Below are positions 1 through 6,119 of a stretch of DNA of 8,313 nt, in pieces. The first letter of the stretch is position 1. Each line of letters starts with the position of its first letter. Location: positions 1 through 8,313 of the forward strand of contig CAUJIL010000239.1 of the NCBI GenBank assembly GCA_963204845.1, read 5' to 3'. Origin of the DNA: Pseudomonadota bacterium (GTDB taxonomy: Bacteria > Pseudomonadota > Gammaproteobacteria > Pseudomonadales > UBA5518). A model generated the notes under the pieces. The model ran no database searches, was not told where the DNA came from, and saw only the letters and a list, made by a program, of their open reading frames with translations. The translations under genes were made by a program, and so were the position numbers.

Positions 1-69
1 TATCACCGCATCGAGGGCGTCGGCACGGTCGACGAGATCCGCGCGCGCGTGCTGCAGGCGCTGGCTTGA
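1..69 (+). CDS. adk: Adenylate kinase, C-terminal end only (partial)
   Basis: The first 22 codons form an open frame ending in TGA at 67-69. The peptide begins YHRIEGVGTVDEIRARV and ends LQALA. This matches the usual last helix of bacterial adenylate kinase, where a Y-H/Y-x-(I/V)-(D/E)-G stretch is followed by an (D/A)E(I/V)RA helix. Adenylate kinase interconverts ATP + AMP and 2 ADP in the cytoplasm. None of the catalytic parts (P-loop, LID) lie inside the window, so the call rests on this short tail plus context: hemH starts 4 bases after the stop, and adk-hemH is a known gene order in enterics. The gene is probably intact and cut only by the window edge. Confidence 0.8.
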   Translation, partial: YHRIEGVGTVDEIRARVLQALA

Positions 70-73
70 GGCC

Positions 74-1144
74 ATGGCGCCACGCGCGCAGGGCGCGGCC
101 TTGGACGCGTCCGTGACGGCTGAACAAACACCCGGCTGGCACCCCCGCGCCGCGGTGATCCTGGTCAATCTCGGATCGCCGCGCGCGCCCACTCCTGCCG
201 CGGTCGCGGCGTTCCTCGCCGAGTTCCTGTCGGACCAGCGTGTCGTCGAGCTGCCCCGGCTGCTCTGGCAACCGGTGCTGCGCGGCATCGTGATCCCGTT
301 GCGGGCCAAGCGCGTCGCGCACGCCTACGCGTCGATCTGGGACGGGGATTCGCCGTTGCGCACCATAGCGCTGCGCCAGCGCGAGCGGCTGCAGCAGCGG
401 CTGCGCGCGAGCCTCGGCGACACGGCCCCGTGGGTGCGGCTGGCAATGACCTATCAGGGGCCATCGATCGCCGCCACGATCGAGGATTGCCAGCGTCGCG
501 GCATCGAGCGCATCGTCGTGCTGCCGCTCTATCCGCAGTACTCCGCCACCACCACCGCCGCGGTGTTCGATCAGGTCGCGCGTCATCTGCTGCGCACGCG
601 CTCGCTGCCGGGACTGCACCTCGTGCGCGATTACCACGACGCGCCCGGATACATCGCTGCGCTGGCCGCCAGCGTGCGCGAGCATCGGGACCGCCACGGC
701 CGTGGCGCGCACCTGCTGTTGTCGTTTCACGGCATTCCCGAGGTCAACGTACGGAAGGGCGATCCATATGCGCGCCAGTGCGAGCGCACGGCGCAGCTGC
801 TCGCGGAGGAACTCGGCCTCGGCGACGGCGACTGGACGCTCGCGTACCAGTCGCGCTTCGGGCGCCAGCGCTGGCTGATGCCGTACACCAACGAGACGCT
901 GCGCCGCCTGGCGGCCGATGGCGTGCGTTCGGTGGACGTGATGTGCCCCGCGTTCGCCGCCGATTGCCTGGAAACGCTGGAGGAAATGGCGGTGGAAAAC
1001 CGTGCGGTGTTCCTCGAGGCGGGCGGCGCCGAGTACCGCTTCATCGCGTGTCTCAACGATCGCGACGACCACATCGCGATGCTGCACGACATCGTGCTCG
1101 CGAGCGGATGCGTCGATCGGCGTGCGTGCGATCGCGCCGATTGA
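74..1144 (+). CDS. hemH: Ferrochelatase (protoheme ferro-lyase)
   Basis: Inserts Fe2+ into protoporphyrin IX, the last step of protoporphyrin-dependent heme synthesis. The 356-aa product is full length; E. coli HemH is about 320. The conserved core starts at VILVNLGSP (residues 28-36). It is followed by MTYQGPSI (from 125), YPQYSATTT (153-161) and SFHGIP (217-222) with the metal/porphyrin-binding His219. CPAFAADCLETLEE (291-304) carries the conserved acid Glu300. About 24 residues precede the core, longer than usual. The ATG at 74 has only a GAGG 2 bases upstream, so in-frame TTG 101 or GTG 113 are possible alternative starts. I kept ATG 74 because it lies 4 bases after the adk stop and fits translational coupling. 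The gene is probably co-transcribed with adk and ends just before an intrinsic terminator. No C-terminal Fe-S cysteine cluster is visible. Confidence 0.96.
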   Translation: MAPRAQGAALDASVTAEQTPGWHPRAAVILVNLGSPRAPTPAAVAAFLAEFLSDQRVVELPRLLWQPVLRGIVIPLRAKRVAHAYASIWDGDSPLRTIALRQRERLQQRLRASLGDTAPWVRLAMTYQGPSIAATIEDCQRRGIERIVVLPLYPQYSATTTAAVFDQVARHLLRTRSLPGLHLVRDYHDAPGYIAALAASVREHRDRHGRGAHLLLSFHGIPEVNVRKGDPYARQCERTAQLLAEELGLGDGDWTLAYQSRFGRQRWLMPYTNETLRRLAADGVRSVDVMCPAFAADCLETLEEMAVENRAVFLEAGGAEYRFIACLNDRDDHIAMLHDIVLASGCVDRRACDRAD

Positions 1145-1157
1145 ACTGCCATCGCGC

Positions 1158-1186
1158 GTGCGCACGCGCTTTTCGTGCGCGCTTTT
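1158..1186 (+). terminator. Intrinsic terminator after hemH
   Basis: Left arm 1158-1166 (GTGCGCACG) pairs with right arm 1174-1182 (CGTGCGCGC): 9 bp with one U-G wobble and a 7-base loop. A T-rich tail follows (TTTTGTT, 1183-1189). It lies 13 bases after the hemH stop, so it should end the adk-hemH transcript. Confidence 0.8.
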
Positions 1187-1187
1187 G

Positions 1188-1216
1188 TTGAACGTGCGCG
1201 AGCGAAGTGCTATTTT
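1188..1216 (+). promoter_or_regulatory. Extended -10 promoter for the histone-like gene
   Basis: A -35-like TTGAAC (1188-1193), a 17-base spacer and a -10-like TATTTT (1211-1216) are seen. A TG at 1208-1209 forms an extended -10 element. Transcription would start near 1223, leaving a leader of roughly 60 bases before the ATG at 1282. The -35 box overlaps the T-tail of the hemH terminator, so the new unit begins where the previous one ends. Confidence 0.6.
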
Positions 1217-1281
1217 TCCAGCGGGTTGTGTAGTGCGCTGATAGTGTTCGTCTCGTTCCAATCGAAACAAGGAGTCCGATA

Positions 1282-1656
1282 ATGGCTAAAGCAGCGGCGA
1301 AGAAAGCTCCCGCGAAGAAGAAAGCGGCCGCCAAGGCCGGTGGGAAGAAGAAGCAGCAGCGGCTGTCGCTCGGCGAGCGCATCATGCAGCTGGAGAAGAA
1401 TGCCGAGAAGGAGATCAAGGGTCTCGCGTCGGCACTCGAGAAGCGCGCGAAGGCGGATCTGCGCAAGGCTATCGACAAGTTCGAGAAGAAGTGGCTGAAG
1501 GAGCGCAAGCGGAAGCACGCCAAGCGTATCGGCGATGCGCAGAAGAAGATCAAGGCCAAGGTCTCGGCGCTGAAGAAGAAGGCGAGCGCAAAGGGCAAGA
1601 AGAAGCCGGCCGCTCGCGCACGCAGGCAGTCCTCGGCGACCGCCCAGGCATCCTGA
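1282..1656 (+). CDS. Histone H1-like, Ala/Lys-rich DNA-binding protein
   Basis: A 124-aa strongly basic protein: 34 Lys (27%), 28 Ala (23%) and 10 Arg, with no Cys or Tyr. Residues 1-24 form a KKAPAKKKAAAK-type tail resembling eukaryotic H1 tails and bacterial histone-like proteins. Residues 28-100 look like a charged, probably helical or coiled-coil segment (GERIMQLEKNAEKEIK and onward). Residues 88-115 form a second lysine/arginine tail (SALKKKASAKGKKKPAARAR). By composition it probably binds DNA non-specifically and helps compact or organise the nucleoid. AlgP-like regulators and H1 homologues share this composition, but the KPAA repeats of AlgP are absent, so I give no symbol. The start is supported by AAGGAG (1269-1274), 7 bases from ATG. 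Its own promoter and a terminator on each side make it a single-gene unit. It could instead bind RNA or polyphosphate. Confidence 0.88.
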   Translation: MAKAAAKKAPAKKKAAAKAGGKKKQQRLSLGERIMQLEKNAEKEIKGLASALEKRAKADLRKAIDKFEKKWLKERKRKHAKRIGDAQKKIKAKVSALKKKASAKGKKKPAARARRQSSATAQAS

Positions 1657-1679
1657 GCCGTCGCGTCCCCAGGGACCGC

Positions 1680-1724
1680 GAAGCCCGCCTCCCGCGTCAG
1701 CGGGGGTGCGGGCTTCGTTGTTTT
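1680..1724 (+). terminator. Strong intrinsic terminator after the histone-like gene
   Basis: GAAGCCCGC (1680-1688) pairs perfectly with GCGGGCTTC (1708-1716). An inner stem CCCGC/GCGGG (1691-1695 with 1700-1704) closes a GTCA tetraloop. The tail reads GTTGTTTT (1717-1724). It lies 24 bases after the stop at 1654-1656. Confidence 0.88.
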
Positions 1725-1777
1725 CAGGCGCCTGATCTTCCCGCGATCGCAGCGTCCGGCACCCGGAGTCCTGTCGC

Positions 1778-2467
1778 ATGACACTGCTGCTCGGCATCGA
1801 AACCTCGTCGTCTCGCTGTTCGGTCGCGCTCGGTGACGGCGAGGCGATCGAGGAACTCGTCGAGGACCGTCCGCGCGAACACCACGCGATCATCCTGCCG
1901 ATGGTCGCCGAACTGCTGCGCGACGCGGATGTGGGCCTGCGCGAGCTGGACGCGATCGCCTTCGGCCGTGGCCCGGGTTCGTTCACCGGATTGCGCATCG
2001 CCGCGAGCATCACGCAGGGGCTGGCCTTCGGCGCCGGTCTGCGCGTGATACCGGTTTCCTCGTTACAGGCGCTCGCGGCGGATGCCGGTGAACGTTCGGG
2101 TCGCGCTGCCTGCGAGGTGCTGGTGGCGGTCGATGCGCACATGGGGGAGCTCTACTGGGGGCGCTACGCGTGGACGCCGTCCTCGCTGCGGATCCTGTGC
2201 GACGACGGGCTTGCCCGCACGGACGGTTTCGACGCTGGCGTGGGCGATGCAACGATCCTCGCCGGCGATGCGTGGACCGTCTATCCGCAACTGCGTCTGC
2301 GGCACGACGCGCCGCTGCTCGCCGCCGCTCCCGCGGCGCGCCAGGTGGTTCGCATCGGCGCGCGCACCGAGCGCGGTCACTGGATCGACGCGCGGCACGC
2401 CGAGCCGGTCTACGTGCGCAGCGCTTCGGTATGGAAGAAGCGTACCGGGCAGCCGGAGCACTCCTGA
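1778..2467 (+). CDS. tsaB: tRNA threonylcarbamoyladenosine biosynthesis protein TsaB
   Basis: TsaB (YeaZ) is the scaffold partner of TsaD in the cytoplasmic TsaB-TsaD-TsaE complex. With threonylcarbamoyl-AMP made by TsaC, this complex places t6A at position 37 of ANN-decoding tRNAs. The 229-aa product has the usual TsaB length and ASKHA-type fold markers: N-terminal LLGIETSSSRCSVAL (from residue 4), GRGPGSFTGLR (63-73), DAHMGELYW (119-127) and the C-terminal PVYVR (210-214). Its short length and lack of TsaD's metal-binding histidines separate it from TsaD. The ATG at 1778 has GGAG (1765-1768) 9 bases upstream. It follows a strong terminator, yet I see no convincing promoter in 1725-1777, so its transcription source is unclear: read-through or a non-sigma70-like promoter. 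Confidence 0.95.
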   Translation: MTLLLGIETSSSRCSVALGDGEAIEELVEDRPREHHAIILPMVAELLRDADVGLRELDAIAFGRGPGSFTGLRIAASITQGLAFGAGLRVIPVSSLQALAADAGERSGRAACEVLVAVDAHMGELYWGRYAWTPSSLRILCDDGLARTDGFDAGVGDATILAGDAWTVYPQLRLRHDAPLLAAAPAARQVVRIGARTERGHWIDARHAEPVYVRSASVWKKRTGQPEHS

Positions 2468-2496
2468 GGTAGCTGTTTATCGGTGTCCCGCCCGGT

Positions 2497-2505
2497 TGTT
2501 ATACT
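2497..2505 (+). promoter_or_regulatory. Extended -10 promoter upstream of the 105-aa gene
   Basis: TGTTATACT carries the extended TG (2497-2498) plus TATACT (2500-2505), 5 of 6 to the sigma70 -10 consensus. The -35 region 17 bases upstream (around 2476-2482, TTTATCG) is poor, as is common for extended -10 promoters. Predicted start is near A2512, giving a leader of about 37 bases to the ATG at 2549. It lies 29 bases past the tsaB stop. Confidence 0.6.
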
Positions 2506-2548
2506 CGCGCGATCACCGCTATACGGGCACGGGACCCGCTGACACGGC

Positions 2549-2866
2549 ATGCAGATCAGCTCGCGTTCAGGCATATCGTCGGTGCTGCCGGCAGCGCCGG
2601 GCGGCGCCGCGCGTGCCGGCGACGCCGCCGCGTTGGCATCGGGGAAGCGCGACGATGCGCATTCCGGTGCGGCGCGCGGCGTCGGTGAACGCGACGACGC
2701 AAACCGCGCGGGCGCCACGGAACGCGTGCGCGTGCGGCGCATCGACGACTCCGGTCTCGCACCGGGCCCCGCGCGCAATGCGGTGGCGGCGTATCTGGCG
2801 GTCGCGCGCACAACGGTGTTCGATGCCGCTGCCGGCGAACTCGCCGGCATCGATGTCATCGTCTGA
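2549..2866 (+). CDS. Small protein of unknown function (105 aa)
   Basis: I do not recognise a named family. Residues 1-12 (MQISSRSGISSV) form a short leader. Residues 13-75 are low-complexity, Ala/Gly/Arg/Asp-rich and probably disordered. The C-terminus (77-105, beginning NAVAAYLAVARTT and ending ELAGIDVIV) looks like a short amphipathic helix plus hydrophobic tail. This layout, a variable middle followed by an AxxAY helix and a final G(I/V)D motif, resembles small uncharacterised gammaproteobacterial proteins; that resemblance is from memory. There is no signal peptide or membrane segment. Support for being real: an extended -10 promoter placed correctly upstream, and the following gene starting just after its stop. 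Against: no clear Shine-Dalgarno sequence before the ATG, and the frame is open in a high-GC region where chance ORFs are common. Confidence 0.6.
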   Translation: MQISSRSGISSVLPAAPGGAARAGDAAALASGKRDDAHSGAARGVGERDDANRAGATERVRVRRIDDSGLAPGPARNAVAAYLAVARTTVFDAAAGELAGIDVIV

Positions 2867-2903
2867 TCCGCGTCCTGCCGTCCATCCACCCCAGTTCGTT
2901 GCC

Positions 2904-2908
2904 GGAGG
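2904..2908 (+). promoter_or_regulatory. Ribosome binding site deciding the GTG start of the dehydrogenase
   Basis: GGAGG lies 4 bases before GTG 2913. The only upstream in-frame alternative near the Rossmann fold is ATG 2853, inside the end of the previous gene, and it has no purine-rich site. The GTG start puts the glycine-rich loop right at the N-terminus, as is normal for the family. Confidence 0.65.
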
Positions 2909-2912
2909 ACTC

Positions 2913-3800
2913 GTGGCGCGACTCGCTTTCATCGGCCTCGGCGTGATGGGTTACGCCATGGCCGGGCATCTGGCACGTGCCGGTCACGCGCTGCGGGTGT
3001 TCAACCGCACGCCGGCGAAGGCCGAACGCTGGGTGGCCGAGTTCGGCGGTGAACTGGCGCTCTCGCCGGCCGACGCCGCGCAGGGTGTCGAGGTGGTGTT
3101 GTGCTGTCTGGGCGACGACCACAGTGTGCGCGAGGCGGTGCTGGGCACCGGCGGCGTGCTCGCGACGCTGGAACGCGGCGCGGTGCTGGTCGATCACACG
3201 ACGGCGTCGGCGCACCTCGCGCGCGAACTGGCCGGGCGGCTGGCCTCGCACGGAGGCGGTTTCATCGATGCGCCGGTCTCGGGTGGGCAGTCCGGCGCCG
3301 AGCGCGGCGTGCTGACCGTGATGGCCGGCGGCAACGGCGGCGATTTCGAGCGCGTTCGGCCGCTCCTGGGCTGCTACGCGCGCTCCGCGCGGCTGCTCGG
3401 ATCGGCCGGCGCGGGGCAACTCGCGAAGATGGTCAACCAGATCTGCATCGCGGGCCTGCTCGAGGGGTTGGCCGAAGGACTGCATTTCGCGCGTCGCGCG
3501 GGGCTGGATCCGGAGGCGGTGATCGAGGTGATCGGCAGCGGCGCAGCGCAGTCGTGGCAGATGGACCACCGGCACCGCACGATGCTGGCCGGCGAGTACC
3601 GGCACGGTTTCGCGGTCGACTGGATGCGCAAGGATCTGGCGATCGTGCTCGCCGAGGCGCGTCGCAACGGCGCACGGCTGCCGGCCACGGCGCTGGTCGA
3701 CCAGCTCTACTCCGAGGTGCAGGCGATGGGTGGAGGACGCTGGGATACCTCGAGCCTGCTGGCACGTCTGGAGCGCGATACAGAGGACGAGCAGCTATGA
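2913..3800 (+). CDS. 3-hydroxyisobutyrate dehydrogenase-family NAD(P)-dependent oxidoreductase
   Basis: A 295-aa beta-hydroxyacid dehydrogenase, the usual length. The N-terminal Rossmann domain begins RLAFIGLGVMGYAMAGHL, with the GxGxMGxxMAxxL loop at residues 8-20. NRT at 31-33 follows the second strand; family members with Arg here rather than Asp tend to prefer NADP(H), so NADP preference is inferred. The substrate-binding signature is DAPVSGGQSGAERG (119-132). The catalytic lysine is Lys172 in GQLAKMVNQ, with Asn176 beside it. The C-terminal helical domain carries the KDL motif (240-242). Such enzymes oxidise or reduce short hydroxy acids (3-hydroxyisobutyrate, tartronate semialdehyde, glyoxylate or succinic semialdehyde). 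Which substrate applies here cannot be read from sequence, and there is no valine-catabolism neighbour to justify mmsB. The stop overlaps the apeB start (ATGA, 3797-3800), so the two are translationally coupled. Confidence 0.92.
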   Translation: MARLAFIGLGVMGYAMAGHLARAGHALRVFNRTPAKAERWVAEFGGELALSPADAAQGVEVVLCCLGDDHSVREAVLGTGGVLATLERGAVLVDHTTASAHLARELAGRLASHGGGFIDAPVSGGQSGAERGVLTVMAGGNGGDFERVRPLLGCYARSARLLGSAGAGQLAKMVNQICIAGLLEGLAEGLHFARRAGLDPEAVIEVIGSGAAQSWQMDHRHRTMLAGEYRHGFAVDWMRKDLAIVLAEARRNGARLPATALVDQLYSEVQAMGGGRWDTSSLLARLERDTEDEQL

Positions 3801-5095
3801 GCGAGGACACGCAGCACGACTTCACGCAGGATCTGATCGGGTTTCTCGCCGCTTCGCCGACGCCTTTCCATGCGGTGGAACAACTGGCCGCGTTCCTGGC
3901 GGCGCGGGGTTTCGGGGAACTCGCCGAGACCGCGCGCTGGAACTGCGTCCCGGGCGGGCGTTACTACGTGCGACGCAACGGCTCCTCGCTGATCGCCTTC
4001 GTGAAGGGACGCACGCCGGCGCCGGATGCCGGTATCCGCCTGGTCGGCGCGCATACCGACAGCCCGTGCCTGAAGCCCAAGCCCTGTCCCGAGCTGCGTC
4101 GCAGCGGCTATCTGCAACTCGGCGTCGAGGTCTACGGCGGCGCGCTGCTGAACACGTGGTTCGACCGCGAGCTGTCGCTGGCGGGGCGCGTGAGCTACGC
4201 CGGCACCAGCGGTGTTCGCCATGCGCTGGTCGATTTCCGCGCGCCGCTGGCCGTGATCCCCAGCCTCGCGATCCACCTCGACCGCGAGGCCAACGCCGGG
4301 CGCGCGGTCAACGCGCAGAACCATCTGCCGCCGGTGCTGGCGCTGGCGGCGTCGGAGGCGCGCGACTTCAACGCGCTGGTGCTGGCGCGGCTGCGCGAGG
4401 AACACCCGGAGTGCGCGGCGCTCGGCGTGCTGGATTGCGAACTGTCGTTCTACGACACACAGGCGCCGCGGCTGGCCGGCCTGCAGCGCGAGTTCCTCTG
4501 CGGGGCGCGCCTCGACAACCTGCTGAGCTGCTTCGCGGCGGTGCGCGCGCTGGCCGGGTGCGCGGGCGAGTTCGATGCGGTAGCGGTCTGCAACGACCAC
4601 GAAGAAGTGGGCAGCGTGTCGATGGCAGGGGCGCAGGGGCCGATGCTCGCGGCATTGCTGGCCCGTCTGTACCCGGACCGCGAGGACCGCGAGCGCGCGC
4701 TGGCGCGTTCGCTGCTGGTGTCGGCGGACAATGCGCACGGAGTGCATCCGAACTTCGCCGACAAGCACGACGGCAACCACGGTCCGCTGCTGAACGCCGG
4801 GCCGGTGATCAAGGTGAACTCCTCGCAGCGCTATGCGACCTCGAGCGAGACCGCGGCGATCTTCCGCTGGCTGTGCGAACGCGAAGGCGTGGCGGTACAG
4901 AGCTTCGTGGTGCGCAGCGACATGGGCTGCGGCAGCACCATCGGCCCGCTCACGGCGGCGAACATCGGCGTGCGCACGCTGGACGTGGGCGTGCCGATGC
5001 TCGCGATGCATTCGGCGCGCGAGTTCGCCGGTGTGCACGACCTGCCGGCGCTGACGCGTGTGCTGCGGCGGCTCTACGACGAGCCGGTGGTGTAG
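3797..5095 (+). CDS. apeB: M18-family metalloaminopeptidase (ApeB-like)
   Basis: A 432-aa cytoplasmic zinc aminopeptidase of family M18, the family of aspartyl aminopeptidase, which removes N-terminal residues (often acidic) from peptides. By family alignment, metal ligands are His86 in AHTDSP, Asp240 in LDN, Glu270 in NDHEEVGS with Glu269 as general base, Asp311 in SADNAHGVHPN, and His405 in MHSARE. The GCGSTIGP loop is also present. All expected active-site residues are there and the length is normal, so the enzyme should be active. The start ATG overlaps the preceding dehydrogenase stop by four bases. A longer upstream frame exists but lies inside that gene. The TAG stop (5093-5095) is part of a REP-like GTAGGTCGG sequence. 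Acidic-residue preference is inferred from the family and not proven. Confidence 0.94.
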   Translation: MSEDTQHDFTQDLIGFLAASPTPFHAVEQLAAFLAARGFGELAETARWNCVPGGRYYVRRNGSSLIAFVKGRTPAPDAGIRLVGAHTDSPCLKPKPCPELRRSGYLQLGVEVYGGALLNTWFDRELSLAGRVSYAGTSGVRHALVDFRAPLAVIPSLAIHLDREANAGRAVNAQNHLPPVLALAASEARDFNALVLARLREEHPECAALGVLDCELSFYDTQAPRLAGLQREFLCGARLDNLLSCFAAVRALAGCAGEFDAVAVCNDHEEVGSVSMAGAQGPMLAALLARLYPDREDRERALARSLLVSADNAHGVHPNFADKHDGNHGPLLNAGPVIKVNSSQRYATSSETAAIFRWLCEREGVAVQSFVVRSDMGCGSTIGPLTAANIGVRTLDVGVPMLAMHSAREFAGVHDLPALTRVLRRLYDEPVV

Positions 5096-5195
5096 GTCGG
5101 GCTCCACAGGCTGCCGCACACCTCGTGGGCCGTCGCGGACCCCCTTTCAATCCGGCGGATGTGGTCGTTCTCCGTCGGCATGAATGCCGACCTGC
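5092..5195 (+). repeat. REP-like inverted repeats between convergent genes
   Basis: GTCGGCAT (5174-5181) and ATGCCGAC (5184-5191) form an 8-bp perfect inverted repeat around GA. Read on the minus strand it is CAGGTCGGCATTCATGCCGAC-like, the look of REP elements that start with GTAG/GTCGG. A second copy of the outer arm, GTAGGTCGG at 5092-5100, faces CCGACCTGC at 5187-5195 (9 bp, one G-T wobble), so the pair brackets a 104-bp block like a degenerate BIME. No T-tract follows on either strand. It may act as a two-way transcript end or mRNA-stabilising structure. The rest of 5096-5246 holds no gene I can support. Confidence 0.5.
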
Positions 5196-5223
5196 GTCCG
5201 GCGCGAACGGCGGTGGGCGGACG

Positions 5224-5241
5224 CGCAACCGGCGCGTTGCG
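5224..5241 (-). other. Hairpin just after the crotonase stop
   Basis: CGCAAC (5224-5229) and GTTGCG (5236-5241) pair over a 6-base loop. It starts 5 bases past the TAG stop of the minus-strand gene. There is no T-tract, so it is at best a weak or Rho-assisted 3' end structure. Confidence 0.3.
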
Positions 5242-5246
5242 ATGCG

Positions 5247-6038
5247 CTAGTTTCCGGTGTAGACCGGTGCGCGCTTGGCGAGGAAGGCCGCGACGCCCTC
5301 CTGGCCGTCGGCGGTGACCGCGGCGGCGGCGATTTCGCTGCCTTCGAGGTCCAGCTGCGCCTCCAGGGTGTTCTGGCAGGTCGAGACCAGCAGCCGCTTC
5401 ACCGCGCCGTAGGCCTGCGTCGGGCCGGACGCGATCTCGCCGGCCAGCGCCGTGGCTGCCGCGGGCAGTTCGGCGTCGTCGACCACGCGCGTGACGATGC
5501 CCCACTGCAGCGCCTCTTCGGCGTTGAGGCGCCGGTTGGTCAGGATCAGTTCCTGCGCGCGACGCAGGCCGACCACCCGCGGCAGGAAGTGGCTGGCGCC
5601 GGCGTCGGGCACCAGCCCGGCGGCGGTGTAGGCGAGGGCGAACTTCGCCGAGCGCGCGGCGAGCACCAGATCTCCGGCCAGCGCGAGGCTGAAACCCGCG
5701 CCCGCCGCGGCGCCGTTCACCGCGACGATCAGCGGTGCGCGCATGCGCGCGAAGTTCGAGATCGCGCCGTGCAGCAGCAAGGTCAGTTCCTTCAGGTGGC
5801 TCTGCAGGCGCGCGGCGTTGGCCACGAAGCCGTTGAGGTCGCCGCCGGCGCAGAACATGCGTCCGTTGGCCGCCAGCACGACCGCGCGCACGCTGGCGTC
5901 GTGGCGGCAGTCGAGCGATGCCTGCAGCAGTTCGCCGGCCATCTGCAGATCGATGCCGTTGGCCGCCTCGGGGCGGTTCAGCGTGATACGGGCGATCGCG
6001 CCCTCGCGCGCGAAGTGGATGGTTTCGAAAGCGCGCAT
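5247..6038 (-). CDS. Enoyl-CoA hydratase/isomerase (crotonase) family protein, PaaG-like
   Basis: A 263-aa crotonase-fold enzyme acting on an acyl-CoA thioester. The oxyanion-hole regions are FCAGGDL (62-68) and NGAAAGAGFSLALAGD (108-123). Aligned by eye to rat crotonase, the two catalytic glutamates (Glu144 and Glu164) are Ser117 and Tyr137 here. An Asp is present at 145 in GLVPDAG (141-147), the position of the catalytic Asp in PaaG-type isomerases and 4-chlorobenzoyl-CoA dehalogenase. It is therefore more likely an isomerase or related enzyme than a true hydratase; the substrate is unknown. The tract RRAQELILTNRRLNAEEA (159-176) is typical of the family. The ATG has AGGAG 9 bases upstream on the minus strand. 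The frame runs open much further upstream, but there it is antisense to trpS. The gene is divergent from trpS and convergent with apeB. Confidence 0.92.
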   Translation of the reverse strand: MRAFETIHFAREGAIARITLNRPEAANGIDLQMAGELLQASLDCRHDASVRAVVLAANGRMFCAGGDLNGFVANAARLQSHLKELTLLLHGAISNFARMRAPLIVAVNGAAAGAGFSLALAGDLVLAARSAKFALAYTAAGLVPDAGASHFLPRVVGLRRAQELILTNRRLNAEEALQWGIVTRVVDDAELPAAATALAGEIASGPTQAYGAVKRLLVSTCQNTLEAQLDLEGSEIAAAAVTADGQEGVAAFLAKRAPVYTGN

Positions 6039-6077
6039 CGATCGAGTCTCCTGCCGGCGGGTAGCGACGAAGGCGCG

Positions 6078-6106
6078 AGTATGGGCAGCGTGTCCGGGCC
6101 GGTCAA
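6078..6106 (-). promoter_or_regulatory. Promoter of the crotonase gene (minus strand)
   Basis: On the minus strand, TTGACC (6106-6101) is followed by a 17-base spacer and CATACT (6083-6078). These match sigma70 -35 at 5 of 6 and -10 at 4 of 6. Start of transcription would be near 6071, about 33 bases before the ATG. Confidence 0.6.
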
Positions 6107-6119
6107 TCGAGCGGGCCGA

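Noticed and set aside
1154..1169. Perfect 16-bp palindrome GCGCGTGCGCACGCGC as a possible operator
   Set aside because: It overlaps the hemH terminator hairpin, which explains the symmetry better; alternating GC tracts are common in this DNA.
1725..1734. Palindrome CAGGCGCCTG after the second terminator as a possible operator for tsaB
   Set aside because: It is a short GC palindrome that is likely by chance, and no promoter elements accompany it.
1053..2142. Minus-strand frames opposite the histone-like gene and tsaB (1053-1784 and 1210-2142)
   Set aside because: The Phe/Leu-rich stretch simply mirrors the Lys codons of the histone-like gene. No start context or family match is seen.
2082..2912. 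Upstream continuation of the dehydrogenase frame through tsaB and the 105-aa gene
   Set aside because: The translated segment has no domain, and the Rossmann fold starts immediately after GTG 2913.
3707..5250. Long open frames of about 500 codons on both strands overlapping apeB (plus 3730-5250, minus 3707-5119)
   Set aside because: Their products are Arg/Ala/Gly-rich with no family motif, as expected for shadow frames in high-GC DNA, while the M18 frame has all catalytic motifs.
5074..5505. A 143-aa minus-strand frame across the REP-like block
   Set aside because: It overlaps the crotonase gene in another frame and reads through the repeat; composition is Arg/Gly-rich without motifs.
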